A stretch of 64,000 nt of DNA, from contig NC_037321.1 in the NCBI RefSeq assembly GCF_000143535.2, forward strand, positions 1,116,001-1,180,000, given 5' to 3'. The stretch comes from Botrytis cinerea B05.10. Taxonomy: Eukaryota > Ascomycota > Leotiomycetes > Helotiales > Sclerotiniaceae. Below, in pieces: positions 48,041-60,200 of this stretch (position 1 is the first letter of the stretch; the number at the start of each line of letters is the position of its first letter). A program made the translations under genes and the position numbers. The notes below the pieces were generated by a model. The model was not told the origin of the DNA and did not search any database. It saw only the letters and a program-made list of their open reading frames with translations.

Positions 48041-48657
48041 GGTGAAGACTAGGAATATATAATCACTTCGAACAGGCTTCCGATGTGTCGTAATATCGGC
48101 GGAGGTAAGATGTGTAGGTGTTAAGATGTAAAGGAATTGGTGACGATGGCGAGGCTGATTATGAATGCATGTCTAGAGGCTTCTGGAATATAGCTGGGAC
48201 GATACGAAGCTAACATTAGATCAAGGCTTAGCGTCGGCCTTTAAACTTCCGTGCATCAGAAAAGCATGTGAGATAAACTACCCCCTAGACAACTGCTTGA
48301 GAGGACGACATTAATAAGGGGTTTGCACATCCATCCTTATGTAAACTCTCCGAACAATCAATCCGTTGTTTTGTCGATGATTGCTTCTTGCTTCCTGACC
48401 CGAAGATAGGGAGGTCTTCTCCAATAACAATGGAGTATCACCAGGATGGATTCCAAAATGGACCGCATGAGGATGACCTGCAGAAAGATGGGGCTCAGCC
48501 TCATCATGTGTTGAAAACTTGCAAACGTTGTGATTTTCATTCCAAAAGTCGAAATATTACGAAAACCCTTTTGCACGAGCAAGCATTGATTACCAAGTCT
48601 TTCTTTCATGTAATTGGAAAGCTTCCGTGGCTTAGATAGCCTGACGGGCTCACCATC
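48041..48657. other. Divergent promoter region
   Basis: About 600 bases between the divergently oriented Cuz1-like (-) and Helo-like (+) genes. No coding frame supported. Confidence 0.45.
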
Positions 48658-51600
48658 ATGGCTCTTGAAGTAATCGGCGGAATAGCGAGCATTGCTCAAC
48701 TCGCCGGAACTGTCTACACAATATCAAAGACCCTCTACGAAGTGGGAGAAGCTCTATCCAACGCCCCTTCCGATATTAAGGATTTAGCAAGAGATCTTGA
48801 AACTTTTTCAGACGAGCTTCATCTGTTATCCACACTACTTCACGGTAAAGATGGTCGCTACGCCGATCAGGTGTACAGGCTTACAGCTAAAATCATTGGG
48901 GATTGTGCCACGATATGCACGAAAATCGATAGAATTATCCGAAAATTGAGAAGCGGTAGTGTTCTGGCCAAAATCAAATGGTTGTACAAAGAGAAGGAAA
49001 TTATGAAGTTGTTGGCAAGACTTCGTGACTTAAAGTTAAGTCTGATGGGTACATTGAGTGTGTTGAGTGCACTGAGAGCCGATCGTATGATGGACTCTTT
49101 GGGTATAAATAACCCCAGTATGATTGGAGGCCCAGACAGACATAGTCTATCGACAGAGACACGCATACAAGTGGAGGACACGAGACTGAAACTGGCCGGC
49201 ATATCGATGAAGAATACTACTGTCTCTTCGGGGTCAAAACCTATGGTATCATCGAGCGCATCTTTACTTTCGGAGAGCTCAAGCTCGACTTTAGGTACAT
49301 CGGCTACATCAGAAACTCTTGTTGATTCCCCAGCATCTAGAATGCCTAGCACAGTCAGCTTTTCTGTCCCCCCATTCATTTCAATGGCAGTGGTGCCGAA
49401 CAATATGCCACCAATCCTAAATACTCAAGCAAACCAGTCTGTCGATTCCTTCCACAGTGCCTTATCATATCAAAATCAAGATTCACAGAATTCAGAAATA
49501 CAGCAAAGTCTGACATCTACTGACCTATCTCATACACTATCATCATCATCGCCACTACCACAGTTCACGCCTTCACAGAAGACGATGGACCCAGTTGTTA
49601 GGGCTTGTTATCAATGCAGAAAGAAGAAGCGAAAGTATGATGGAAAGTTGCCTTGCAAACAATGCATCACCGAATTAGGTAGTGGCGATGGTACAACCAC
49701 AATTCCGCAGCTTGAAATGACGCACGGCATGCCACCTTCTCAATCTAACCATTTGGGAGCAAACAACACTAGATTGGGAAATTATTGCGAGTATGATCCA
49801 TTGCAGAGAAATTCTGGCCCAAGACGTGATTATGTGGAATTATTAGAGCAGCGAATGGGTAAGTCTGTAACCTTCAATACCTCAAAATTTGCAACATGTG
49901 ATGCGTATAGTATTTTTTAACATGGGCTAACAAGTCGAAATGTCAGAACAAGTAGAGGGCTTCCTCAAACCAGAAGATTTTAACCATTTGCATGTGATAC
50001 GACAGTCTGTAGGGATATCTAATATCAACGACAAGCTTTCATTGTCGGCAGAAGAAAGCCATCAGCTAGATGCTTCCGTATCGAAATCTCTCAGAAGTTG
50101 GAGAAATGAAATGGCTCTTTCAGCGATGAAGCATTTCAATATGAACACCATGGATGCTGAGGAATGGGCCAAGCACTTGCAAATTCCTAGCAATCTTTCG
50201 GCAACAGCTGGGCCTACCAGTCCAGCGAAAAGCTCGCCTCAAACACAAATCAAAAACAAGCCTCAGGAATTAGAGGAAGACAGAAATGGAGCGGACTCAG
50301 AAGAAAATCAATCGCCTTTGAGAAATTCTGCAGATCTTCAAGCCTCCATGGATTTCGCTTGTCTGAACACATCTACAAGTGGAAGTGACAATGATATACT
50401 ATTAGAGCGCGATTGCACCGATTCTCATCTTTGTAGGGGTGCTCAAAAACTCCAACATTTAAGCAATCCAGGAATTCTACAGGATTCAAGCGATCTGCAT
50501 GAGTTAAACGCGTCCTCAAAACCGGTTTGGCTTGATGACGCACAGCATGAAATACTTAATATGCCTGACAATTTATCTAACGATGAATCTGTTGCCGACA
50601 ATTATAGTTCTTATGGCATAAAACCCGAAATAGCACCGCTCTCAAAGAAAAGAAAGATAGTTCAATACTCTGATGCTTATTATGACTATAGCAGTTCGAA
50701 TAAACGCAATCCTTATTCAAGTGTTGCACCTCAGAGAAATCAAAACTTCGCTGCCGCCCAAAAAAGAATTTGGCCTGAAATGATACAGCAACGTCAAAAG
50801 CCACACTCGCCTACCCAACAGGCTCAACAATTTCAAATTCAACAACAGCAGCACCAAAAAATGGCTCAAATATCTTCCCGTCGACCTCCTAGAGTTACTG
50901 ACCTGGGTATCAGGATGGATGCTGAGCATTGGCGTAATATTGATGCGTGCCAAAACATGGATTCTCCAACCAACATGCAAACGGGACTCTATGAGCCTGG
51001 AATTGAAAATATATCACCAAAGCCACAGCTCCAACAGCTCCAAACGCGAATTCAAACTTCACAGAAACTCCACACAAGAGACAGTCAACCTCCTTATCCG
51101 TTTAAAACACTCCGTGGCCAGAGCGAATATCACCGACTTATGGACTTGCCTGCAGATTATACTGATGATGTCTCGAAACAAGCTTTTGGGTCATCAAAAA
51201 AAGTTGAATCGAATGAGGCCTCTATTTTCGATTCCCAGAATGAAGACATTAACAAGGGTTTAGGTGGACTTTGGACCCGAGGTCTCATAAATGTCAAGTC
51301 ATTCGATGCTATCATATGGAGTAATCTACAACTGTACTTGAATCGGGAGCGCGTTTACACTACCTCAGAAGTAGGCTCAAATTTATATGTTGCCAATTTA
51401 GATAGGGCTGCAAATTTTCACAAAGAAAGGATTGCTCTATGTCGTCAGATGGTTCCGCGTGCTGCTAGCTCTATACAGAAAATAACAGATGTTCTAACCG
51501 TCATGGAAGAGACTATTGGTCTTGGAATTGGGGCCATTGCATGGACCTGTCTTCTGGGCGCTGTTGAGGTATTCTTGATGTGTAATTTTCAGACAACAAA

Positions 51601-52082
51601 CAGCTAATGATTCTCCATAGAACCTGCTCTCGCTCAGTACAATCCGGACAGTTGACTCCCAAATCGAAATCATCACAGAAATGACCAAAATTTCTAGCAT
51701 TATCGCTCGATATACAGTTATGGAGAACATCTATGCTCAATGGAAAGGAATGAGTCTGGATAAAGACTACGAGCAATCCCTTGTCAACCTCTCCACCCAT
51801 ATTCTGATCTACCTTGGAACCTTATTACCGAGTCCTACAGGGAGAAATGTAAATGCTGCTATGGAGCCTTACTTTGACAGAATCATGGAAGCGGACACGG
51901 CGTGTCGCGGGTTCACGGTTATCGTGAGCGCCGAAAATACTGACATCGGTCAAAAACGCTTATCTGAGGATCTTTTGGATGAGTCGGACGACACCGAAGA
52001 TTCAGATGAGACTATCCCAAGAGTCAGCGGTGAAGATGAAGTGAATAAGATGCCGTCTCCAGCAAAACGCATTAAAGCATGA
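48658..52082 (+). CDS. Large protein: Helo-like N-terminal domain, damaged Zn2Cys6 cluster, C-terminal DUF7708-like helical region
   Basis: Exons 48658-49858, 49947-51568 and 51621-52082 give 1094 residues. Residues 1-145 (ALEVIGGIASIAQLAGTVY, then SDIKDLARDLETFSDELHLL) resemble the fungal Helo-like/N-terminal domain often found at the front of STAND (NLR-like) proteins. A zinc-cluster-like block follows: C317-x2-C320...C333-x2-C336...C377, ending CEYDP as in real Zn2Cys6 proteins. The third cysteine is replaced by Tyr327 (KRKYDGK), and 40 residues separate the last two cysteines, so zinc binding is doubtful. A long Gln/Ser-rich disordered region leads to a helical region (about 895-1010, IGLGIGAIAWTCLLGAVE) that resembles the DUF7708-type segment preceding NACHT domains. 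There is no NTPase. It may be a relic or a new combination; function unknown. Confidence 0.75.
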
Positions 52083-52628
52083 AATTGAGGGTCTGTTTAG
52101 AACTTCAATTTTCGGACATAGTGTATATACCCTTGTTTATATTTTCATTAAGTTTTATATGTATATTTACCTGCGAATTATCTTCATCGTTTAGGTTCTA
52201 ACAAGTGAGTACAAATTGCTTATCATGTGGAAGAGGTAAATCAGAATCACTTGCAGAGAAGACTAGAAAGAGATCTTTTATGAGCGAAACTTATTCATTG
52301 GTTCGGTCAAGGGAAAAGTCTCAAGATAGATATAAGTGCAATATATCAAGTATCTAGAGCAACCATCATTTTCTGCATAATAGAATCTCGCATCAAATTT
52401 CCAAAAACAGAGTTAAGCATTCTAAATTGCTGATCTAAGATATTCTGAACCATAAGCCCGTACATTCTTTCAAAAGAACTATACCAACGACTCTAAATAT
52501 TTCCACCATTTTCTTTCTTTTGGCCTTCTAAATAGCAATGGCAAGAATAAACAAAAAACCAACTGCCTGATCGATTATTACGCTCACCCTTCATTTCATC
52601 TCTATAGGTATCTCTTCAAACTATTATC
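52083..52628. other. Convergent intergenic region
   Basis: Between the Helo-like gene (+) and the RanBP2-like finger gene (-). AT-rich 3' sequences; nothing else seen. Confidence 0.4.
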
Positions 52629-53768
52629 CTAGCCCCCGAAATCCAACGCACTCTTCAGCGCCACCAACCTCGACCTCTCTCCCTTTACTCTCTCCCTCCT
52701 ACAACTAACACAAACATCTTTATCCTCATGATTCCAAGCATAACATCCCAACTGTCCAAAAATTTACCAATTAGTATTCTCCCTAAAACTTCACATTTTG
52801 GGAAGCAAGACACTTGAGCGATGGAAAATAAGACATACCATGCCTTCCTCCAAATCTTGATTCGGTACACACTGCCAAATCGTCTTTGTCCCCTCTACAT
52901 TTCTTCTGAAATAATCTATAGGTCTTCGAAGCGTCTGTATAACTTTAGAGAAGTCGAGTTCGATAGGATGAGCATGCGCTTCTGGGGCTTTGAAACGCTG
53001 ACTTTCTACATCATCAATTTTATGATCCGATGAATGAAACAGGAGTTCGACTCGCGGGAATCCATGTTCTGGATCACGTTTGCCCCGCATTCTTTGTGTC
53101 GGCGTGAAAGTTGGCTCTGAGTTTGCATTCTGATGTGCATCTTGAGTATTTGAATATAGGCACTGTGATCTATTTACATGATGTTCGAAGAGGTCGGAAA
53201 TGGAGCGTTGACCGCGGGAACCACTGGCTTTGCAATCTCGGTTTGCGAAGCTGGTTTCTAAATAGTGGTTTGGATGATCCCCTGAGGCTTGAATGCTGGG
53301 ATACTGACTCTCGAGATCGATTTTGCGATCTTCGTGGCGTTTTGGGGGGATGAAGAAAGAATATTTATTTTCGGAATGGCTTTTAGGGTTATTGTTCTCT
53401 TGTGCGACACTTCTGGGAATAGAGAATTGAAATTCTGGATTACTGGTGCTGAGAGGTCTTCGTGTGGGTGTGTTGGTGAGACTCTGTGTTGGATTCTGCG
53501 TAAGACTTTGGGTATTGGGATCTTGGATATCGTGGTCTTCGATTGCGTGCGATGAAGGGGTGTCGCGATTTTCGATGCTATCGTTGTGACTAGAATTTTG
53601 TTCTCTTGAATGATCAGTACTGTGGTGCATTTGAGAAGAAGGGTCTTGAAATCTTTGGGTGCTGGCCTGTTGACTCTTTTGGTTCTCTATGTCCTCATTT
53701 GACCAGCGTAAAGGGGGGTAGAAAAACATTCTGAGTTTTGAGGGTGAGTTCATATCTGCTGTGAACAT
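52629..53768 (-). CDS. Disordered protein with C-terminal RanBP2-like zinc finger
   Basis: Exons 53768-52839 and 52751-52629 (87-base intron, donor GTATGT, acceptor GGACAG) give 350 residues. Most of the protein is polar and rich in Ser, Gln, Asn, His and Pro, hence probably disordered. The last 55 residues hold W-x-C, a 12-residue gap, then C-x3-N-x6-C-x2-C (GCYAWNHEDKDVCVSC). The final part fits the RanBP2 finger pattern exactly; the first cysteine gap is much longer than usual. The intron lies in this gap, and without splicing the second pair of cysteines is lost. RanBP2 fingers bind RNA or ubiquitin. The frame extends upstream of 53768 but without ATG; the next ATG is at 53753. Function unknown. 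Confidence 0.65.
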
Positions 53769-54096
53769 GGATAATAGTTTGCTAGTTGTTGTTTTTAAGT
53801 GTAGTCGTGGATATGTAGTAATCAATCATGCAGCTCTTGCTTTAGGGAAGTTCGAATTTCCAAAAGGGAGTTAAATATTCATCCAAGTCTCGTACGGTCA
53901 GTATACGGTTGTGAAGATGAAGATAAGAGGTAGGCTCCACACTGCAAATCGAGGGTAGTCGTGAATAGTTTCTGAATTATTAAATAACTCTGAGGAATAC
54001 TCATCTTTTATACAAAATACTTGTAAACCCTTGAAATGATCTAGTATATTCAAATACATATCCTTTTATCCCCCAATACCGTAATTCATAACTCGA
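53769..54096. other. Intergenic region
   Basis: About 330 bases upstream of the finger gene and downstream of the lactonase gene, both on the minus strand. Nothing else seen. Confidence 0.4.
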
Positions 54097-55377
54097 CTAA
54101 ATACCAAGTAATGCGCCTTTTGTCGTACTTGCCAACTGCAATCTCCAGAACTTCTGCTCGGCACACAAGAACACTTCTCCATTCTTTCCAAAGCAGAAGT
54201 TTGCTACACCGCCAGGAACTAAAATGGTACCGATTAAAGTCCCAGCTGGATTCCAGACTTCAACGCCATCACCACAGCCAGAGTATACATTACCGTGGAT
54301 ATCACATTTGATGCCATCTGGGAAGCCATCAACTGCATAAGCGAAAACTCTTCGGTTGGTGAGGAAGGGTGCGCCTGATGCCATATGAACATCAAAAGCA
54401 TAGATTGTTGCAGGACTAAACCAAAATTAGTGAAAGATCCAGGGTTTGAAAGCCGAAGAAACGTACCGCGTTACATCCTCGTTTCCATCTCCGTGGATTT
54501 GATCTGTATCCGTAATATAAATCAATGACTCATCTGGTGAGAAAGCAATTCCATTTGGTCTACCAAAGCCATCTGCTACAACTCTGATATCTCCCGTAAG
54601 AGGATCAAATCTATATACTTGGCAAGGGAGTTTAGGCTTCAATCGAAAGTCTTGCTCCCATCCATAACATGGATCTGTAAACCAAATGCTGCCATCTTTA
54701 GCCACCACGACATCATTTACAGAGTTGAATTGTCTTCCATGAAAATTCGTCACCATAGGTTTCGGAGGCGAAGATCTGGGCATGTGATAAATACCACCTG
54801 AGCCTGCGTTTCTATTTCCTTGGGCACAAAATAGAATACCATCTTCATAATTAACACCACCATTCGGCATGTCAATTCCTGGTGGCGGGCGCATTTTAAC
54901 CCACTCTGCAGATTTGATACTTCCATCTTCAATGCGATGGAGCTTAATTCTAGATATCAGAATGGTTGGGAAATTTGCGGAACTGGTAGCTTGTAGGAGG
55001 TTTGATGTGACATAGAGTTCATCATGGTCGGGCAACAGAACACAGGCTTCGTGAAAGAAAGGGTTGTTGGTTGAACCAGCAGTAGAAAATAAGAGTGTAT
55101 GTGACGGGGCTTCGCCAACTAACGAGGCAAATGCGGAATCATGTTGAAGAAGAGTGACTTGGTCTGAAAGTCCATATGTGGTACTGATGGATGTGTCAGC
55201 ATCAATGTTATTGACAGAGCAACATATACCAACGTAACATTTCCACTGCTTGCCTTTAGTTTGTCAACAATCTAATAAGAAGTGTTAGCACGTAGCAAGA
55301 ATACAATCATGAAATAGTAACATTACCTCTATCTTGGTGGGCACGCTTGATACATCAGAATTGGTTACTGCTGCCAT
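54097..55377 (-). CDS. SMP-30 / gluconolactonase-like lactonohydrolase
   Basis: Exons 55377-55327, 55271-55234, 55183-54467 and 54415-54097 give 374 residues, a usual length for fungal lactonohydrolases. The beta-propeller metal-site motifs are present: GVNYEDGILFCAQGN, the Asn/Asp pair in FNSVNDVVVAKDGSIWFTDP, GRPNGIAFSPDE and DGFPDGIKCD. Such enzymes open sugar or aromatic lactones using one Ca2+ or other divalent ion. Exon 2 is only 38 bases and uses a GTTGGT donor, the only donor I found that keeps frame with the TACCACATAT exon. No signal peptide is evident, so it is probably intracellular. The substrate cannot be read from the sequence. Confidence 0.85.
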
Positions 55378-56338
55378 CTTTGCGCCTTCAAAGCTTTTAG
55401 ATTGATATGAAGTTCAAAGGGCCACAGTTGTCGCCGTGAAAGATTTCTAGTGTACGTATTGAAGACTGTTTAGTTCTTCTTGGTCGAATGAGGTCTCGAG
55501 TCTTGGATAGCAACAGCGATGGAAAAGGTGGGGTGGTGATGTCGGACAGCTATCGGCCGGTATTTATCCGAGACATCGCGGGGGGGGGTTAGAACGACAA
55601 CGACCACCAGAAAGCTCGTCGGAAGATTTTACAGTACGAAGCATTTGAACATGATTACCTTCCTGGCCGAAAATCAATTAGATTATCAGAAGCTAAGTCA
55701 CACCAGTATTTTTACGAGCTTCAAGAAAGACAGGAGTTTGAGGCAACAACTTGCAGACCCAGCCTGGAAGAATATTCCCTCGAGATATAACTCTTCTACA
55801 GATACGATTTCATTGACTCCATAGTATGCTACCATCTTCAACTGAGAACTGAGATTATTCGAAAGGTTCTTCAGTATTCTGTGACGCGAACAGTGAGTCT
55901 ATATCGGTACTCCTTCCTTTTGTATTGGAGGCTCAAAAGTTTTGCGAGACATGTTGGAGGAGTGTGGAATCTCAAGAAAACATGGCTACGAATCAATATC
56001 ACGTGTCGCATGATACTTGCATATGGGTTTGAGAGAGACGATAGGAGTATTCGGTATTCATTCCGCTGACGAGTATCTTCGTGTTGAGCATTACATTTAT
56101 TGTTAAGGAAAGTCGGTCACTGACTCCTAATTATGCTGCACCAATATTAAACTAAACAATGCTACTTGATACGCGCGAACAAAACAAAAGAGATAAAAAT
56201 TGCTCGTTTCGCACTATTATATCCTCATCCATTCATTACTGCTGACCTCACAACCAATAACAGAACAAGAAACGAACGGGAAAGTAACCCTCTCCTCATG
56301 ACATGTGTACTCATACCAAACTTCTTACTCCTTTTCCT
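55378..56338. other. Intergenic region
   Basis: Promoter of the lactonase gene and 3' region of the GPI-anchored protein gene. A G run of nine lies near 55580. The frame at 55881-56069 has no recognised family. Confidence 0.4.
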
Positions 56339-57243
56339 TTACATAGCGCAAACCAAACACACAAACACCGCTAATGCCAATCCCAGACTCAAACTGCACA
56401 TAACCGGGGTCGCGTTTGAGGTGGTCACCTCGATTGGTCCTGTCGTCTGCGCCGCCGTGCTATTCCAGGTGCCAGTACTACTTCCAAACACTGACTCCTC
56501 AGCCTTAAAACTTGTACTAGTTGGCGATGTTGATTCCCAGTTATCAACCCCGGTACTGCTCGCCCATGTGGAGTCCCAACTGCCAACTCCGGTACTGCTC
56601 GTCCATGAAGACTTCCAATCATCAAACTCAGTACTACTCGCCCATGTTGACTCCCAAGTACCAAGCGGTGTTGCCGTCGTACCGCCTAATACTCCGACAG
56701 GAGTAGTTTGCCAAGCAGTGGCAGTGGTTAAAATGCTCTTGAGACTATATACAGTATCTAGTATGCTTACAGCATTATCGACATAGGATTTTGCGTCAGG
56801 AGATAGTGAGGTATACCAGTCCGGCATGTTGGTACTGGAAATTTGTTCGTCTAGTTGGGAAATACCCTGTGGAGAGTACCCAAGGGCTGAGGCCGAGGTG
56901 GGAATGTTGGAAAGTTCAGAGGCAAGGGATGAAGGGATGCCGAGCGCAGTGGAGAGAGCAGAGAGACTGGAGACTATGCCAGAGCTGTGAGATATGAGTG
57001 TCAGTCAGAGTTCTTTTGACGGAGATCAAAGAAGACGAGATCAGAAGGTAGATTGATTGATATGGAATCTCGGAAACTCTACACTATAGCTGCCTGACTT
57101 GTGTCCAATGAGACGTCCGGTACACCAGCCTGGTTCTGATCCAATGAGTAATCGGTGAAGCCATCTTGATTATCATCCGATGGATAATGTGCAAGCACCA
57201 TAGTGCAAAAACTAGCCGCCATCACCAAGATATTGATATGCAT
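56339..57243 (-). CDS. GPI-anchored secreted protein with Trp/Ser/Thr repeats
   Basis: Exons 57243-57083 and 56984-56339 (98-base intron, donor GTAGAG, acceptor CTCACAG) give 268 residues. It has an N-terminal signal peptide (MHINILVMAASFCTMVLA) and a hydrophobic C-terminus after small residues (SNATPVMCSLSLGLALAVFV), the layout of a GPI anchor signal. The middle holds about three imperfect 15-16-residue repeats on the pattern W-[ED]-S-T-W-A-S-S-T-G-V, rich in Ser and Thr and probably O-glycosylated. A hydrophilic acidic stretch (DDNQDGFTDYSLDQNQAG) follows the signal. It is likely a cell-wall or plasma-membrane surface protein. No enzyme domain is recognised. The splice is the only one I found that joins the two open frames in phase. 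Confidence 0.75.
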
Positions 57244-60200
57244 ATTTGCAATTCTGAACGATGCGTTACTATTCCAGTCTAAGTTTCCTGGTTGAAAGTG
57301 AGATATTTCAAAAATGCTATCTTGTGTTCGAAAAACTGTTGGAATGTGCAAGTGAAATATTGAGAACTTCGGAAATAAGTTAAGAGATTGACACAGAATA
57401 TATGCACATTGAGATTTGAAATCTCTCATAAAAATCTAGATATCTGAGAAATCTCATCACGAGCTTTATTTGACCCGTTTGCTTTCCACATTGCGTACCC
57501 CGCCACGCCGGGCAGGCTTCCCCGGTACATACTTACTGTTTCGGCTTGATCAAAATGCATTCATATTCTGAAAGAAATCAAAATTAATCTAAGCCTCGAA
57601 TGCTTCTGAAAAGTCGTCGTCACGAGAGACTCGGTTTAAGACACGGTTCGGCAGCAATCGTTATAGCTTGATGGATTGAGGCTAAGATATGCGTAGCTCA
57701 ACATCCGCAGAGAATTTAATCACATGCAGGGTCAGATACATGATTCAAGCACACTTTTACATTGAAAAACGGCAAAACTGCATCGCTAACATGATCTTTT
57801 CCCTCCTTATTCTTTCCTCGCTTCAGTTAGTTCGCGAATACAAGACCAGATATCCCAGCCTCTCCGCACTTTAGTCTAATATGTACAGTTGATATACCAA
57901 GACATCTCAGTAAATCCACGCTTGGTAGTTTCACCGAGTCAAATATCGCAATTGATTGGTTGTTCCCACACCTCGTTCCCGCTCAATCATACATATGGGC
58001 TGCTCTGTCGAACATTCTCTCGATATGAACGGAGTTCCGCTTGACGCCTCTCGGTACTCGACATGCTTCCCCACACTATACGTAATCTTGTAACACAGAT
58101 ATTACGTGTGTCAGCACCACCACGTATTCACAATACCTTCATAGGATAATCATAGTATGAATAGAGCGAAGATCTGAATCTGTTTGACAGCCTCTCATAT
58201 CTTGGTGATGATTTATGTTCATTTGGTGTGATGCCTTTCGTGTTCGCTTGCAGTTTGACAGAATGGAGTATCATGGGGTAGTCCGTAAGCTGACGCAGAA
58301 GTCTGCCGAAGGTTCCATATATATCTTTTACAGTTTTGGAGACCATAGTTCGTATGCATGATCATATCCACTGAAACAGCCTAATGAAGCCGCAAATGCG
58401 AGTGCAGTCCTGTGACTCTAAGCACAGAGTTCGAGATTATAAAAGGAGTCCCGTCATTTCTGGACTTACAAATGGTAATCTGCAGTATTCTGAAAACAAA
58501 ATAATAGTCATCACTTCACACATCTCTCAAGTATGTTGAATGTTCACCAGAATTGATCTCGTTCAATCTCATTCGGAAGTATCTTAGCTACAGAAGGTCA
58601 CGCGATCAGGATTTCTTCTGCCCACACTAGAATGATGATGGATTTCTGCGCTCTTTATGAAATTCCTACATGGTCACAAGTAATAACACGAGAAACAATA
58701 AAAAAATATGAGATAGTACAGTGCCGTCATATGATTCATCTGTCAATTGGAAAAGGGTAGGAGCTGTAGTGCTCAAGCTCCAATCAATTAGGCCCTCAAT
58801 ACCGATCCCGCATTTGGGTCTTCGATGCGAGAATCGGTTAGCGTTCCCAAGTCTTTCACGTAGAGTCGCCTGGATAGGTCGGGTAAAACGAACGATGCTT
58901 GATGGCCATCGTTTGATTCTGTTTGAGTTGGAAAAACTGACCCTGCGCGGTTAAACGGTTTGCATTGATTGTTTACCAGAACATTTGGTGGATTGAATCG
59001 CTTAGCTATTCTGAGATACTTAATTGTAAATTGACGAGACCGATTTAACTTTACAAAGTTCAAAATATAAATCAGAGGCTCTTAAATTGAGATCTTAAAA
59101 CCCCCGATATTCAACTCGGAACTTTAGCATCACATTTCGAGCTCAGACTCCAAATCTAAATCATTTAATTCGAATTGAAAGCAGCCAAAAGCTCCGCATT
59201 CCATGAAATCATATCTATAGATGCTATTTATTATTTTTGAGAATTCATTCCCGTTCCTTCATGGGCCGGGTCATGGGTTTGATCTTGAAGGGAGAGTACA
59301 GAACCTACCTGTTGGTATCAACTTGGTTGATAAGTGTAAAGTACTTTCGTCTACAATGGTTTTAATTGTTCTTATCCATTTACTATGTAAAGCTATGTAC
59401 ATTTATAGATAGATAGAAGCTAGCGCCTGCGCTAGTCAATACAGCTCCCTCTGTATGTTCACATGATTGATATCCTGACACTACCTTTAGCGAATACTAT
59501 TGAGCCAAGCACCACTCAAGCTCGAGAAGGATCGGCACGTAAACAATACCCGAAGAATCCGGCTTATAACAAGAAGTAACGTGGACTCTGCCGCTGAACT
59601 CGAGAATCATCCGAAGAAAGTTATTCCGGCGATCAACAAATCTGGGATTGAAGATACGATCCGAGAAGATCCAATTCTCTAGATTAAAGTAAAAAAGAAT
59701 GTTCTGGTTGAGGAAAAAAGCTTTTATTGAAAAATAAAGGAGAGATTCCACTTCGATGGAAGTTTTGAGGATAAATCATGCAGGTAAAATAGACGGAGGT
59801 AGTTCACTAGCCCTTTCCCCTTGCTATGAAAGCCCTTAAGTAGATTAGTGAAATAGAGAACTGAAATAAATTCCAACATCTGCAGGTGCGGCTAGAAGCA
59901 TTACTCGGTCAAGTCCATCACTTGAAAGTCTGCCCAATCTTATGTTGCTTAATCTCAGAGAAGTGAGCCAATAAGAAACACACAACGGTATTATATCTGG
60001 TTGCTTTGTTTCTTCATTCTCCTTTTTCAATCACCATATGATTCTAGACGACAGAGTTGAATTGTATATAATCGACTGCGAACGAGCATCTGTATCTGCT
60101 CAGTTTTCGTGTTATTAAAGTCACTTGGGGCAATATGGTCTCTCAAAATCCACCAAACTCCAATAATAAATCATGCTAAGGGGGACGAGACGAGAGAGAA

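Noticed and set aside
49860..49920. Extension of the Helo-like first exon to the stop at 49920
   Set aside because: A GTAAGT donor at 49859 and an in-phase acceptor at 49946 join the two long frames; the extension is intron.
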